21,905 bases of DNA from Clostridiaceae bacterium (GCA_016292575.1 JAEDIH010000016.1:1-21905); one strand, 5' to 3'. Counted from the first letter of the stretch, positions 5,873 through 14,422 are shown. Numbers and translations: made by a program. The notes: generated from the letters alone by a model not told the origin.

Positions 5873-8385
5873 AGCTTTCTTTTTCAACAAGGGGCTGGAA
5901 CGGCTATGAATGGCAGGACTTTGTTTCCGCGGCAGAGGAGCTCGGCTTTGAGGGCATTGAGCTGAACAACTTTTCCGGCACTGCATTCACCGAAAAAAAC
6001 GGTCCGTTTCATAAGTACAATTCAGCTTCAACGCTGAGAACGCTTTTTGACAAGGGCATTTCCCTCGTCTGCGCAGACACCGGCGTTGACATCTCCTGCG
6101 ACGAGGTTGACGAAACCGTTACAAGGATTGAAGAATATATTTTTCTCGCTTCCTCGCTCAAAATTTCGTATCTGCGCCTTTTTGCCACCGGCGACAGTGC
6201 AGAAAGCGATGAAAATGTCCGTTCTGTTCTTTCCTCGGTTGTTCCCACCGCGGCAAAAAAGGGCATAACGCTGCTTGTTGAAACCTCCGGAATGTTCAGC
6301 GATACAAAAAAGCTGCTCACCCTTCTCATGGAGTATGCCGACGATCACCTTGCCGCCCTCTGGGACGTTTATTCGCCGTATTACATAGGTCATGAGGATT
6401 CGGAGGAAACAATCAAAAACCTCGGCGCCTATGTCAGGCACGTTCATATGAAGGACAGCTTCCTTCAGAACGGCGAGCGCCGCTTCTGCCTCATCGGAGA
6501 GGGCGATCTTCCGATTAATGAAATCATGAACGCGCTTTCCTGCGTCAATTACGACGGCTTTATCTCGCTTGACTGGAACCCGAAGTGGATGCTTGAAATG
6601 ACCGATATGGAGGTTGTTTTTGCCCACTTTGCGAGCTTCATGGAGCAGTTCCAGACTCCTTCAAGGAAAAAAGCGTTTCTTTATTCAAACAAAGCCGGCA
6701 CGGGAAAATTCGTTTGGAAAAAGGATCTGCTCATTGAAAAAACCTTTCCCCAGGTTCTTGACAAAATGGTTGAAGAATTTCCCGACCAGTATGCCTTTAA
6801 ATATACAACGCTCGATTATACCAGAACCTACTCGCAGTTCCGGGACGATGTTGACGAATGCTGCCGCGCACTTTTGTCGCTCGGAGTTAAAAAGGGCAGC
6901 CATGTTGCTCTTTGGGCAACAAATATTCCGCAGTGGTACATCACCTTTTGGGCAACAACAAAGATAGGCGCCGTTTTGGTAACAATGAACACCGCATATA
7001 AGATCCACGAGGCGGAGTACCTGCTGCGCCAGTCGGACACGCATACGCTCGTTATGATTGACGGCTACCGTGATTCAAACTACGCCGCAATAATCAACGA
7101 GCTTTGCCCCGAGCTTCGGTCAACGGAAAAAGGACAGCAGCTCCATTCAAAAAGGCTGCCGTTTTTGCGCAACGTCATCACCGTTGGTTTCAGGCAAAAG
7201 GGCTGTCTGACTTGGGAGGAAGCGATGGACAGAGCGCAAAACGTTCCGCTTTCCGAGGTTAAAAGGATTGCCGCATCGGTTGACCCGAACGATGTCTGCA
7301 ATATGCAGTATACCTCCGGAACAACAGGCTTCCCGAAGGGCGTTATGCTCACGCATTACAATGTTGTCAACAACGGAAAATGCATCGGAGACAGAATGGA
7401 CCTTTCAACCGCAGACAGAATGATGATCCACGTTCCGATGTTCCACTGCTTCGGAATGGTTCTTGCAATGACCGCTTCAATGACGCACGGCGCATCGCTT
7501 TATCCGATGCCATACTTTACTCCGAAGCCGTCGCTTGCCTGCATCAACAGCGAAAAAATCACCTGCTTCCACGGTGTTCCGACAATGTTCATTGCAATGC
7601 TTGAGCACCCCGATTTTCCCAAAACAGACTTTTCGTATATGCGCACGGGAATTATGGCCGGTTCCCCCTGCCCCATCTCCGTCATGCGCGACGTTGTTGA
7701 AAAAATGCACATGAGTGAAATTACAATAGTTTACGGTCAGACGGAGTCCTCTCCCGGCTGCACAATGAGCAGTACCGACGACCCGCTTGAGGTTCGCGTT
7801 TCAACAGTCGGACGCGCCATGCCGGAAATTGAATGTAAAATTGTTGACCCGGAAACCGGGGAAGAAATGCCTGTCGGCGAAACGGGTGAATTTGTTGCCC
7901 GTGGCTATAACATTATGAAGGGTTACTACAAAATGCCCAAAGCAACCGCCGCCGCCATTGACAAGGACGGCTGGCTGCACACCGGCGACCTTGCCTGCAA
8001 AACGCCCGAGGGCAACTACAGAATCACGGGCAGGCTCAAGGACATGATAATCCGCGGAGGCGAAAACATCTATCCCAAGGAGATTGAGGAGTTCATTTAT
8101 ACCCACGAAAAGGTCAAGGACGTTCAGGTTATCGGCGTTCCGGACGAGCAGCTCGGCGAGGAGATCATGGCCTGCATCATTCTCAAGGACGGCGAAACAA
8201 TGACAGCCGACGAAATGCGCGCCTATATCCGCGAGCATATGGCAAAACACAAGGTTCCTAAGTATATTGACTTTGTTGACTCGTTCCCGATGAACGTTGC
8301 CGGAAAAATTCTCAAGTACAAAATGCGCGAGGATGCCATTGAAAAATACAACCTCAAAAAGGCAAACTCAATCGAAACTGCGTAA
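5869..8385 (+). CDS. Fusion: sugar-phosphate-isomerase-like TIM barrel + AMP-forming acyl-CoA ligase
   Basis: This is a single 838-residue frame with two enzymes. Residues 1-262 are a xylose-isomerase-like/AP-endonuclease-2 type TIM barrel, with candidate metal ligands Glu138 (LVETSG), Asp166 (LWDVYS), His191/His193 (HVHMKD), Glu211 (GEGDLP) and Asp235. After a linker (about 263-288), residues 289-838 form a complete adenylate-forming ligase: P-loop YTSGTTGFPKG (481-491), GQTESS (623-628), TGD (705-707), hinge GRLKD (721-725) and A-loop lysine in AGKIL (Lys813). Best relatives by eye are medium/long-chain acyl-CoA synthetases; the acid substrate cannot be read off. The ATGA overlap with the LeuA-like gene implies translational coupling. 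It is followed 14 bp later by the amidohydrolase. Such a fusion suggests that the barrel makes or rearranges the acid that the ligase activates, which is inference. Confidence 0.9.
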   Translation: MKLSFSTRGWNGYEWQDFVSAAEELGFEGIELNNFSGTAFTEKNGPFHKYNSASTLRTLFDKGISLVCADTGVDISCDEVDETVTRIEEYIFLASSLKISYLRLFATGDSAESDENVRSVLSSVVPTAAKKGITLLVETSGMFSDTKKLLTLLMEYADDHLAALWDVYSPYYIGHEDSEETIKNLGAYVRHVHMKDSFLQNGERRFCLIGEGDLPINEIMNALSCVNYDGFISLDWNPKWMLEMTDMEVVFAHFASFMEQFQTPSRKKAFLYSNKAGTGKFVWKKDLLIEKTFPQVLDKMVEEFPDQYAFKYTTLDYTRTYSQFRDDVDECCRALLSLGVKKGSHVALWATNIPQWYITFWATTKIGAVLVTMNTAYKIHEAEYLLRQSDTHTLVMIDGYRDSNYAAIINELCPELRSTEKGQQLHSKRLPFLRNVITVGFRQKGCLTWEEAMDRAQNVPLSEVKRIAASVDPNDVCNMQYTSGTTGFPKGVMLTHYNVVNNGKCIGDRMDLSTADRMMIHVPMFHCFGMVLAMTASMTHGASLYPMPYFTPKPSLACINSEKITCFHGVPTMFIAMLEHPDFPKTDFSYMRTGIMAGSPCPISVMRDVVEKMHMSEITIVYGQTESSPGCTMSSTDDPLEVRVSTVGRAMPEIECKIVDPETGEEMPVGETGEFVARGYNIMKGYYKMPKATAAAIDKDGWLHTGDLACKTPEGNYRITGRLKDMIIRGGENIYPKEIEEFIYTHEKVKDVQVIGVPDEQLGEEIMACIILKDGETMTADEMRAYIREHMAKHKVPKYIDFVDSFPMNVAGKILKYKMREDAIEKYNLKKANSIETA

Positions 8386-8399
8386 CGGGAGGCGGCATA

Positions 8400-9197
8400 A
8401 TGTATCCGATTATTGATTGCCACTGCCATATTTATCCGGACAAAATTGCGGTCAAAGCCTCGCAGAACACGGGCGCATTTTACGACATGGACATGAACTA
8501 CGACGGAAAGCTTTCAACGCTCACTCGTCTTGACGAAGTCGGTCATATCAGCCACTCGGTTGTTTTTTCCGTTGCAACAACACCGAAACAGGTTAAGTCT
8601 ATCAACGAATACATCGCTTCGGTTGTTGCCGAAAGCGGCGGAAAAATGACCGGTCTCGGAACGCTTCACCCCGAAAGCGAGGACATTGCAGGCGATATCC
8701 GCCACCTCAAAGAGCTTGGACTGAAAGGCGTTAAGCTTCATCCGGATATTCAGAAGTTCAAGCTTGACGATTACCGCTGTCTGAAAATTTATGAGCTTTG
8801 CGAAGGTGAGCTGCCCGTTCTCATTCATGCCGGCGACAGCCGTTACGATTACTCAAACCCGAACCGTCTCAAGCCTATCCTTGAAATTTTTACGGGGCTT
8901 CAAATCATTGCCGCCCACTTCGGCGGCTGGTCAATCTGGGAGCAGGCCTGCAACGAGCTTTGCGGCTATGACAACCTCATGGTTGACTGCTCCTCCTCGT
9001 TCCCGTGGCTTGACAGGGAAACGTCAAAGCGCATTATCAAAAAGTACACTGCGGACAAGGTGCTTTTCGGAACGGATTATCCGATGTGGGACCCGCAAAA
9101 TGAGGTTGAGTATTTCCTCAGTCTCGGTCTTTCCGATGAGGAAAACAAAAAGATACTCTTCCAAAACGCACAGAAGCTTTTCGGAATAAGCCTTTGA
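8400..9197 (+). CDS. Amidohydrolase-2 family metal-dependent hydrolase or decarboxylase
   Basis: The protein has 265 residues and is cytoplasmic, with no signal peptide. It is a TIM-barrel amidohydrolase of the COG2159 type (relatives include ACMSD-like and gamma-resorcylate-type decarboxylases and hydrolases). The metal site is complete: HxH at 8-10 (CHCH), VKLHPD (111-116), His143 in LIHAG, His173 in AAHFGG and Asp226 in FGTDYP. GGAGG sits 8 bases before the ATG. The gene starts 14 bp after the ligase fusion and ends just before a strong hairpin, so it is the last gene of the T-box operon. Members of this family hydrolyse or decarboxylate small acids and lactones. A role in processing a product or by-product of the ligase pathway is plausible, but the substrate is unknown. 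Confidence 0.9.
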   Translation: MYPIIDCHCHIYPDKIAVKASQNTGAFYDMDMNYDGKLSTLTRLDEVGHISHSVVFSVATTPKQVKSINEYIASVVAESGGKMTGLGTLHPESEDIAGDIRHLKELGLKGVKLHPDIQKFKLDDYRCLKIYELCEGELPVLIHAGDSRYDYSNPNRLKPILEIFTGLQIIAAHFGGWSIWEQACNELCGYDNLMVDCSSSFPWLDRETSKRIIKKYTADKVLFGTDYPMWDPQNEVEYFLSLGLSDEENKKILFQNAQKLFGISL

Positions 9198-9217
9198 AAT
9201 CTTAGAATCACCTGCAA

Positions 9218-9247
9218 AAAAGCAGCCGCCGATTGGCAGCTGCTTTT
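9218..9247. terminator. Bidirectional terminator between the T-box operon and the TSCPD gene
   Basis: AAAAGCAGC (9218-9226) pairs with GCTGCTTTT (9239-9247). After one C/A mismatch, GCC pairs with GGC around a GATT loop. The hairpin has T-rich sequence on the plus side and A6 on the other side, so it can serve both convergent operons. Confidence 0.8.
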
Positions 9248-9266
9248 AATTTTATAAAAGATAATG

Positions 9267-9515
9267 TTATTCTCCGAGCGCCTCTTTCAGTGCTTTTGCA
9301 AGCTGATCGGGGCAGGAGGTCTTTTTAAAGCCGCAGGTGATACCCTCAAGCCTTTTTATTGCTTCATGTGCGTCCATTCCCTCAACAAGGCTTGAAATGC
9401 CCTTTGTGTTGCCGTTGCAGCCGCCGTTGAAGCAGACCTTTTTAACCTTTCCGTCCTCAATTTCAAAAGAAATTCCGCGTGCGCAAACTCCTGATGTCTT
9501 ATATGTATATTCCAT
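9267..9515 (-). CDS. TSCPD domain protein (TIGR03905 family)
   Basis: A short protein of 82 residues matching the TSCPD family over its full length: VCARGISFEIEDGKV, FNGGCNGN, ITCGFKKTSCPDQL. Three conserved cysteines (Cys33, Cys61 and Cys68, in GGCNGN, ITCGF and TSCPDQ), plus a fourth, Cys11, suggest metal or cofactor binding. A related domain forms the C-terminus of some B12-dependent ribonucleotide reductases, but the free-standing protein has no established function. An AAAGGA site precedes the ATG. It lies 25 bp downstream of the DUF4474 gene on the same strand and is probably co-transcribed with it, ending at the shared hairpin. Confidence 0.88.
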   Translation of the reverse strand: MEYTYKTSGVCARGISFEIEDGKVKKVCFNGGCNGNTKGISSLVEGMDAHEAIKRLEGITCGFKKTSCPDQLAKALKEALGE

Positions 9516-9540
9516 TTCTATCCGTCCTTTTATATTTTTG

Positions 9541-10593
9541 TTACCAGACTATTGAAACATTCAGACCGTCAACGGTGTAGGAAATGTCGCGGTGAATGTT
9601 GTTGTCAATTCCTTCGCAGAAAGCCTTGAGCATTTCCTCGTCCTTCATCTCAAGGGTTGATTTCAAGGTAAGATCCCTCGCAGCATAAAGATCCTTTGAA
9701 AGCTTGAAGCCGTTAATCCACCAATGCGGCTGCTCGGACTGCTTGAGAATAAGCTCATCACCGTGGTAAATTTCAAGACTCATCTTGATCATTTCTTCGT
9801 CACTCGCCGCGTTATAGAAGGTTCCGAATGAGCCTTTTTCGCGGTTATAAAGACCGACCTCGCCGCCCATGCTTACCGCGTAAAGTCCTTTCCAGATCTG
9901 AACCATCCATTCCTTGCCGGCGTAGTCAAACTTAATGCGCCTTGTGTTGTAATAGAAGATCGGAGTCAGATAGCAGAAAAGATCATAGCCGAAGCAGAAG
10001 CCGAAATCACGCATCCAGCAGTCAACAACGGCATATACGACAAGGTCATCCACATTGAAGTTGAAGCCGATGCCGAGCATTCCCTTTCCGTCCTTGGCGT
10101 AAAGCTCACCGGTGCTCTTGTCATAAATTACGCTTGAATGGAGATAGTCATGCAGACCGTCGCCGTATTCAACATCAAGCATAATTTCCGAACGGGTATC
10201 GTCAACCGGATTCAGGAAAAAGCGGCAGCTTTTAAAGGTGCTGACATAAGCTCCGAGGAAATAAAGCAAAGCACCGTTAGCGGTATTGCCCTTTGCATAC
10301 TCCGCATCCCTTGCCGCAAAAATCTTGGTGCGCAATGCAATCGGATCAATGTTGAACGCCTTGTTGAAGAAGTTTGTGGTATCGCTTACATCCGGGAATG
10401 ACTTAACGATACCCTCAACATCAACATAGGAGTCCTGTTTGATTGTCTCACAAATTTCATGGATGCCCTCATCAAAAATTGAGTTAAACTTTTCTCTCTT
10501 GTCAAATTTCTGAAGAAAAACAAAAAGGCTTCCCGTGGGAATCATGATGATTGACATCACAAAAGCAATAATTTTCTGATAAAATCCTGTCAT
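9541..10593 (-). CDS. DUF4474 domain protein with N-terminal membrane segment
   Basis: A 350-residue protein of unknown function. Residues 7-26 are hydrophobic and could be a signal anchor. Residues 30-160 are a variable region. From about 165 to 340 the sequence has the aromatic-rich pattern of DUF4474: GIGFNFN, FDYAGKEWMVQIWKG, GGEVGLYNR, QPHWWINGFK. The Tyr/Trp/Gly-rich conserved block looks like a ligand-binding beta structure, but no catalytic motif is recognisable. It has its own promoter (10630-10658) and is followed by the TSCPD gene. If the hydrophobic segment is an anchor, most of the protein lies outside the cytoplasm. Only the domain assignment is confident. Confidence 0.8.
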   Translation of the reverse strand: MTGFYQKIIAFVMSIIMIPTGSLFVFLQKFDKREKFNSIFDEGIHEICETIKQDSYVDVEGIVKSFPDVSDTTNFFNKAFNIDPIALRTKIFAARDAEYAKGNTANGALLYFLGAYVSTFKSCRFFLNPVDDTRSEIMLDVEYGDGLHDYLHSSVIYDKSTGELYAKDGKGMLGIGFNFNVDDLVVYAVVDCWMRDFGFCFGYDLFCYLTPIFYYNTRRIKFDYAGKEWMVQIWKGLYAVSMGGEVGLYNREKGSFGTFYNAASDEEMIKMSLEIYHGDELILKQSEQPHWWINGFKLSKDLYAARDLTLKSTLEMKDEEMLKAFCEGIDNNIHRDISYTVDGLNVSIVW

Positions 10594-10629
10594 AATAAAT
10601 ACTCTCGCTTTCCGAATTGAGATTGCATT

Positions 10630-10658
10630 ATGATAACATTATTTTAAAGAAAAATCAA
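10630..10658 (-). promoter_or_regulatory. Promoter of the DUF4474-TSCPD unit
   Basis: Minus-strand TTGATT (10653-10658) and TATCAT (10630-10635) are spaced by 17 bp in a very AT-rich stretch, about 37 bp before the DUF4474 start. Confidence 0.55.
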
Positions 10659-10704
10659 TAGATTTACGCTTTTTTATAAGTTTTAATTTGTATCTCCCGA
10701 AGAA

Positions 10705-11856
10705 TCACAAATTTTCAATTTCGCCGTGCCGGACATAAATCCGCTTGATTCGCGGCATAAAATTGCAGAGCACTTCATAGTTGAAGCTGTCACTCATTTC
10801 GCCGAGCTCCTCGGCTGAGATGACTGAGCTGCCGTCCTTTCCGAGAATGACCGCGCGGTCGCCAATGCTCACCTGCTCGATATCCGAAACGTCTACCATA
10901 ATCTGATCCATGCAGACTTTTCCGACAACGGGAGCTTTTTTACCCTTTATGAGGACATAGCCCTTGTTTGAAAAGCAGCGGTTAAAGCCGTCGGCGTAAC
11001 CGATGCAGACCGTTGCAATCTTCCTCTCGCACGGAGCCGTATACGTCTGACCGTAGCCTATTTTTGTTCCCTTTTTAACGGTTTTGACGTATACTATGTG
11101 GCTTTCCACCTGCATTGCCGGAGCAAGGGTGACACGCTCCTTGTGAACCTCCTGCGACGGATAAAGCCCGTAAAGCGAAATGCCGAAGCGAACCATATCA
11201 AAGCTTTTTTCGCCCTCGATAACGGCGGCGCTGTTGCAGATGTGCTTTATCGGTATGTCTATTGAGCGTTTTTCAAGCAGCTTAATGAAGCTTTCAAACC
11301 GCCTTGTCTGCTCGTTTGCGCTCGTTCTGTCCGTTTCATCGGAGCAGGCGTAATGGCTGAAAAGTCCTTCAACAAAAAGTCCGGGAAGCCTTTTCAGCTT
11401 TTCAACCGCGTCCGCGCCGCTTTCGTCATCGGGAAATCCTATTCTGCCCATTCCGGTGTCAACGGCAACATGAACCTTTGCCGTTCTTCCCATTTTGAGT
11501 GCGGTTTCGGAAAGGAGAACTGCGCTTTCAAGGTCATAGATAGTTGCAGTAATATCGTTTCTGATAAGATCCTCATATTCAAGCGGACTTGTATATGAAA
11601 GAATGAGCATTGGAGTTTTTACGCCGGCGGCGCGCAGCTCCTCGCCCTCATTGATTGAAGCAACGGCAAAATAATCACATTTGTTTTGCAAAAAGAGCGC
11701 TATCCGGTGCGAGCCGTGACCGTATGCGTCCGCTTTAATGACGCACATCGTCTTTACGCCGGAGGGGAGCAACGACTTAAGCTCGTTAAAATTATTTTCA
11801 ACAGCGTCAAGATCAATTCTTGCAAAGCTTCTGTAATATGACGGTTTTTCTTTCAA
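10705..11856 (-). CDS. alr: Alanine racemase, TTG start
   Basis: This PLP enzyme interconverts L- and D-alanine for peptidoglycan. The 383-residue protein has the family layout. The N-terminal PLP barrel has Lys41 in VIKADAYGHG binding the cofactor; then Arg138 in DTGMGRIGF; then VRFGISLYGLYP; and the C-terminal beta domain carries the second catalytic base Tyr268 in IGYGQTY. The KVCMDQIMVDV motif is present. No ATG fits the family's N-terminus: the first in-frame ATG lies just before VIKADAYGHG. The start is therefore TTG (11854-11856), 10 bases after AAAGG. The FGGY kinase gene ends 51 bp upstream, and a GGCTGA/TCAGCC hairpin lies in the gap, so alr may be partly uncoupled from the kinase transcript. 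Confidence 0.95.
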   Translation of the reverse strand: MKEKPSYYRSFARIDLDAVENNFNELKSLLPSGVKTMCVIKADAYGHGSHRIALFLQNKCDYFAVASINEGEELRAAGVKTPMLILSYTSPLEYEDLIRNDITATIYDLESAVLLSETALKMGRTAKVHVAVDTGMGRIGFPDDESGADAVEKLKRLPGLFVEGLFSHYACSDETDRTSANEQTRRFESFIKLLEKRSIDIPIKHICNSAAVIEGEKSFDMVRFGISLYGLYPSQEVHKERVTLAPAMQVESHIVYVKTVKKGTKIGYGQTYTAPCERKIATVCIGYADGFNRCFSNKGYVLIKGKKAPVVGKVCMDQIMVDVSDIEQVSIGDRAVILGKDGSSVISAEELGEMSDSFNYEVLCNFMPRIKRIYVRHGEIENL

Positions 11857-11907
11857 AATTACACTACCTTTCGTGGTATAAAGCCGGCTGACTGCCGTTT
11901 TGCAGCC

Positions 11908-13500
11908 TCAGCCGTTGAGGAGCCTGAAGTTCTCCTTGTTGGTCTTATAAAGCCGCTTGTAAACTGAATAGTTTTTATCGTACGCAGCCTTGTTTGAGGG
12001 GTCGGGCTTAAAGACCTTGTTGCTCTTGATGAGCGTTCCTGCTTCGGAAATTGAATTTATTACTCCGATTCCGACGGCAACAACAACAGCTGCTCCGACT
12101 GAACCGACATTCTGCGGACTTTCAACCGTTTCAATCGTTCTGCCAAGGCAATCGGCAAGGATACGGCTGGTTGAATCATTGAGTGCGCCGCCGCCGACAA
12201 AACGGATTGTGTCCGAAGTTGATATCTTTTTATCCTGTGTTTCAAGCATCCAGCGCATATGATAGCAGACGCCCTCAACAACGGCGCGGATTATCTCGCT
12301 CTTTCCGGTGTCAAGGCTGATATTGAAGAACATTGCCCTTGAGTTCGGGTCTTCAAACGGGCAGCGGTTGCCGTGGAACCACGGGGCAAAAACAACGCCG
12401 TTTGAGCCTGCCGGAACTTTTTCAATAACATCAGAAAGATACTGATAGAGATTGGTGTATTCGCTCTCCATATCCTCGGCAACATGGGTCTTTTTGAGAT
12501 AGATGCCTATCTCGTCCAAAGCAAGGTGGTTCTTGACCCACTCAAGGCATTTTCCTGCCGTTTCAAGCTCGGCAAAGTAATTGTAAAGTTCGTCCTGCGC
12601 GCCAACGATTGCGGCAATCATTGAGGACGCGTCAACAATGTTTCTGTCAACAACGGTTGAAACCCAGCCGGAGGTGCCCATATAGATGTGCGTATCGCCC
12701 TTTTTGACCGCGCCTGCGCCGACTCCGATGAGCGTTGCGTCGCCGCCGCCGCCGAAAACAGCTGTACCCTCCTTGAGTCCGAGCTCTTCAGCCGCCTTTT
12801 TTGTCAGACCGCCGACCTTGTCGGTGCTTTTAACAATCGTTGCAAGGTGGTTCATGTCAACACCGAACATTTTGCACATTTCACTGCTCCAGCCCTGCTT
12901 TCCGGGGCGGACATCATAAAGCAGCGTTCCGAAGGCGGAATCGGGAGTCATGATGAATTTGCCCGTCATTCTGGCAATGAGAGCTTCCTTAACGTCAAGC
13001 CACTTGTAAACCCTTTTGAAGTTTTCGGGCTCGTTGTTCTTTACCCAGAGGTATTTATAAACCGGGTCCTTAACGCTCAGCGCGGCCGCCTTTGTTATTG
13101 AAAGCGATTTGAGAAGCTTGACAACGTTTCCGCCGGCAACCTTAAGTCCGTACGCCATGTTTTCCTTAAGCTCTTTCCTTGCGCGCTGATCCATATAGCT
13201 CATTGCGCGGCGGACGGGAAGTCCCTCCCTGTCAACAAGAACAAGGCCCTGCATCTGTGAGCAGAATGAAATTCCGTCAATATCTCCGGGTTTTACGTCG
13301 GTCTTTGAAAAAATCTCCTTTGTTGTACTGCACATTGCGGACCACCATTCATCCGGGTCCTGCTCCGCTCCGCCGTCGGGAAAAACATAAAGCTCATAGC
13401 CTTCGTTTGCATCGGCAATAAGCTCAATGCTTTTGTCAATTTTGAAAAGGCAGGTCTTAACTCCTGTTGTTCCTATATCATATGCAAGGGCGTACTTCAT
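11908..13500 (-). CDS. FGGY-family carbohydrate kinase (xylulokinase-like)
   Basis: A 530-residue ATP-dependent sugar kinase. The N-terminal domain starts with the phosphate loop DIGTTGVKTCLF, then EQDPDEWW, SYMDQRA and WLDVKEALIARMTG. The C-terminal domain has FGGGGDATLIGVGAG, which should hold the catalytic Asp, then MGTSGWVS and GGGALNDSTSRILADCLG. Overall it resembles xylulokinase more than glycerol or gluconate kinase, but substrate specificity in this superfamily cannot be read reliably by eye. It starts 6 bp after the TetR regulator gene, and its AAAGGA site lies inside the end of that gene. No isomerase or sugar transporter gene is adjacent, so the source of its sugar is not shown here. 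Confidence 0.88.
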   Translation of the reverse strand: MKYALAYDIGTTGVKTCLFKIDKSIELIADANEGYELYVFPDGGAEQDPDEWWSAMCSTTKEIFSKTDVKPGDIDGISFCSQMQGLVLVDREGLPVRRAMSYMDQRARKELKENMAYGLKVAGGNVVKLLKSLSITKAAALSVKDPVYKYLWVKNNEPENFKRVYKWLDVKEALIARMTGKFIMTPDSAFGTLLYDVRPGKQGWSSEMCKMFGVDMNHLATIVKSTDKVGGLTKKAAEELGLKEGTAVFGGGGDATLIGVGAGAVKKGDTHIYMGTSGWVSTVVDRNIVDASSMIAAIVGAQDELYNYFAELETAGKCLEWVKNHLALDEIGIYLKKTHVAEDMESEYTNLYQYLSDVIEKVPAGSNGVVFAPWFHGNRCPFEDPNSRAMFFNISLDTGKSEIIRAVVEGVCYHMRWMLETQDKKISTSDTIRFVGGGALNDSTSRILADCLGRTIETVESPQNVGSVGAAVVVAVGIGVINSISEAGTLIKSNKVFKPDPSNKAAYDKNYSVYKRLYKTNKENFRLLNG

Positions 13501-13506
13501 ATATTA

Positions 13507-14187
13507 TCACATTCCTTTCGGATAAATATTAGGTTTAAGCGCGGCCTTTACGAATTTTATGATATTTCTGACGGCAAACTCGTCCTTTTGGAAAATGTCG
13601 TCGCCGGCATATATCTTGTATCTTTCGCAATAGTAGTCGCAGGCATAGGAAAACTGGAACGTAACAAGCAGATTATCCAGCAAAAATGCCGCCATTCCGG
13701 GATCAATATCCGTTCTGATCTCTCCTGCAATCTGGCCTTGAATGATTGCAGTTTTATATGCGTTTGCGGTAATGGTCTCCATTCTGTCCGCAAGCTTTTT
13801 TCCGAGTTCGGCATTGCGCTCCGTTGTAAATTCATTGTAAAGCTTTATCATGACGGCGTTTTTTCTTGAAAAAGCGATTGCCTCATGCAAAAGCTTTTCA
13901 AGCTTCACAATTACGTCATCGTCCGTTTCATTGATAGCGTTAAGAATTTCCTCAAGAGAGGAAATGCCGTAATTTACACTGGTGAGGAAAAGGTCAGACT
14001 TTGTGTCGAAATATTTATAAAGCGAGCCGACGCTGACCTGAGCTTTTTTTGCAATGGTGTTGATGTTTGCGTTTTCAAAACCCTTGGTTGCAAATTCGTT
14101 GACCGCAACGTCAAGAATGGTCTTGCGCTTTTCTTCGGAAATGTTTTCAAATGTGGCCTTGTGGTAAACCTCTTTTCGTTCTGACAT
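13507..14187 (-). CDS. TetR-family transcriptional regulator
   Basis: A 226-residue protein with an N-terminal TetR helix-turn-helix: KRKTILDVAVNEFATKGFEN, then INTIAKKAQVSVGSLYKYFDTKSDLF (about 38-63). The C-terminal ligand and dimer domain is not specific. The start at ATG 14185-14187 (MSERKEV) was chosen because AGGAGA lies 9 bases upstream and the family normally begins close to the first helix; a longer reading adds 12 codons. It heads a unit with the FGGY kinase. The promoter region between the -10 and the gene holds two direct GTTACT copies, a possible autoregulatory site. Its effector could be the kinase's sugar or sugar phosphate, which is inference. Confidence 0.9.
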   Translation of the reverse strand: MSERKEVYHKATFENISEEKRKTILDVAVNEFATKGFENANINTIAKKAQVSVGSLYKYFDTKSDLFLTSVNYGISSLEEILNAINETDDDVIVKLEKLLHEAIAFSRKNAVMIKLYNEFTTERNAELGKKLADRMETITANAYKTAIIQGQIAGEIRTDIDPGMAAFLLDNLLVTFQFSYACDYYCERYKIYAGDDIFQKDEFAVRNIIKFVKAALKPNIYPKGM

Positions 14188-14226
14188 CGTGCTTTCTCTC
14201 CTAAAGTAACAATGAGTAACCACTCT

Positions 14227-14255
14227 ATTTTATCAACAACTGACAAAAAAAGCAA
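14227..14255 (-). promoter_or_regulatory. Promoter of the tetR-kinase unit
   Basis: Minus-strand TTGCTT (14250-14255) and TAAAAT (14227-14232) are spaced by 17 bp. Just downstream GTTACT occurs twice at a 10-bp period, about one helical turn, which could be an operator for the TetR protein. Confidence 0.55.
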
Positions 14256-14338
14256 GTAATATGAAGCAAAAGGTTTTTTATGCCTGAAAAAACCGCAAAT
14301 TTTAAGAAAAGCCTGCCCCATATCCCGCTCAATCCGGC

Positions 14339-14387
14339 AAAAAAACGGCCGTTATCCGCAGCAATTGACTTTTGCGGATAACAGCCG
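14339..14387 (-). terminator. Strong intrinsic terminator (minus strand)
   Basis: GTTATCCGCA (14351-14360) pairs with TGCGGATAAC (14373-14382). After a C/A mismatch, CGGC pairs with GCCG. On the minus strand seven T follow directly (14339-14345). It lies 36 bp beyond the stop of the small ORF at 14423-14644. A weaker T-rich tract on the plus side could make it bidirectional. Confidence 0.85.
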
Positions 14388-14422
14388 GCTGTTGCTTTTT
14401 CTTTTGTTCTGTCAGACCTTTC

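Noticed and set aside
5056..5909. Overlapping frames of 95-140 codons inside the LeuA-like gene
   Set aside because: They are alternate frames of a strongly supported gene with recognisable domains and show no independent start signals.
11857..11907. Terminator between the kinase and alr genes
   Set aside because: GGCTGA/TCAGCC forms a bulged hairpin but no T-run follows, so it is at most a processing or attenuation structure.
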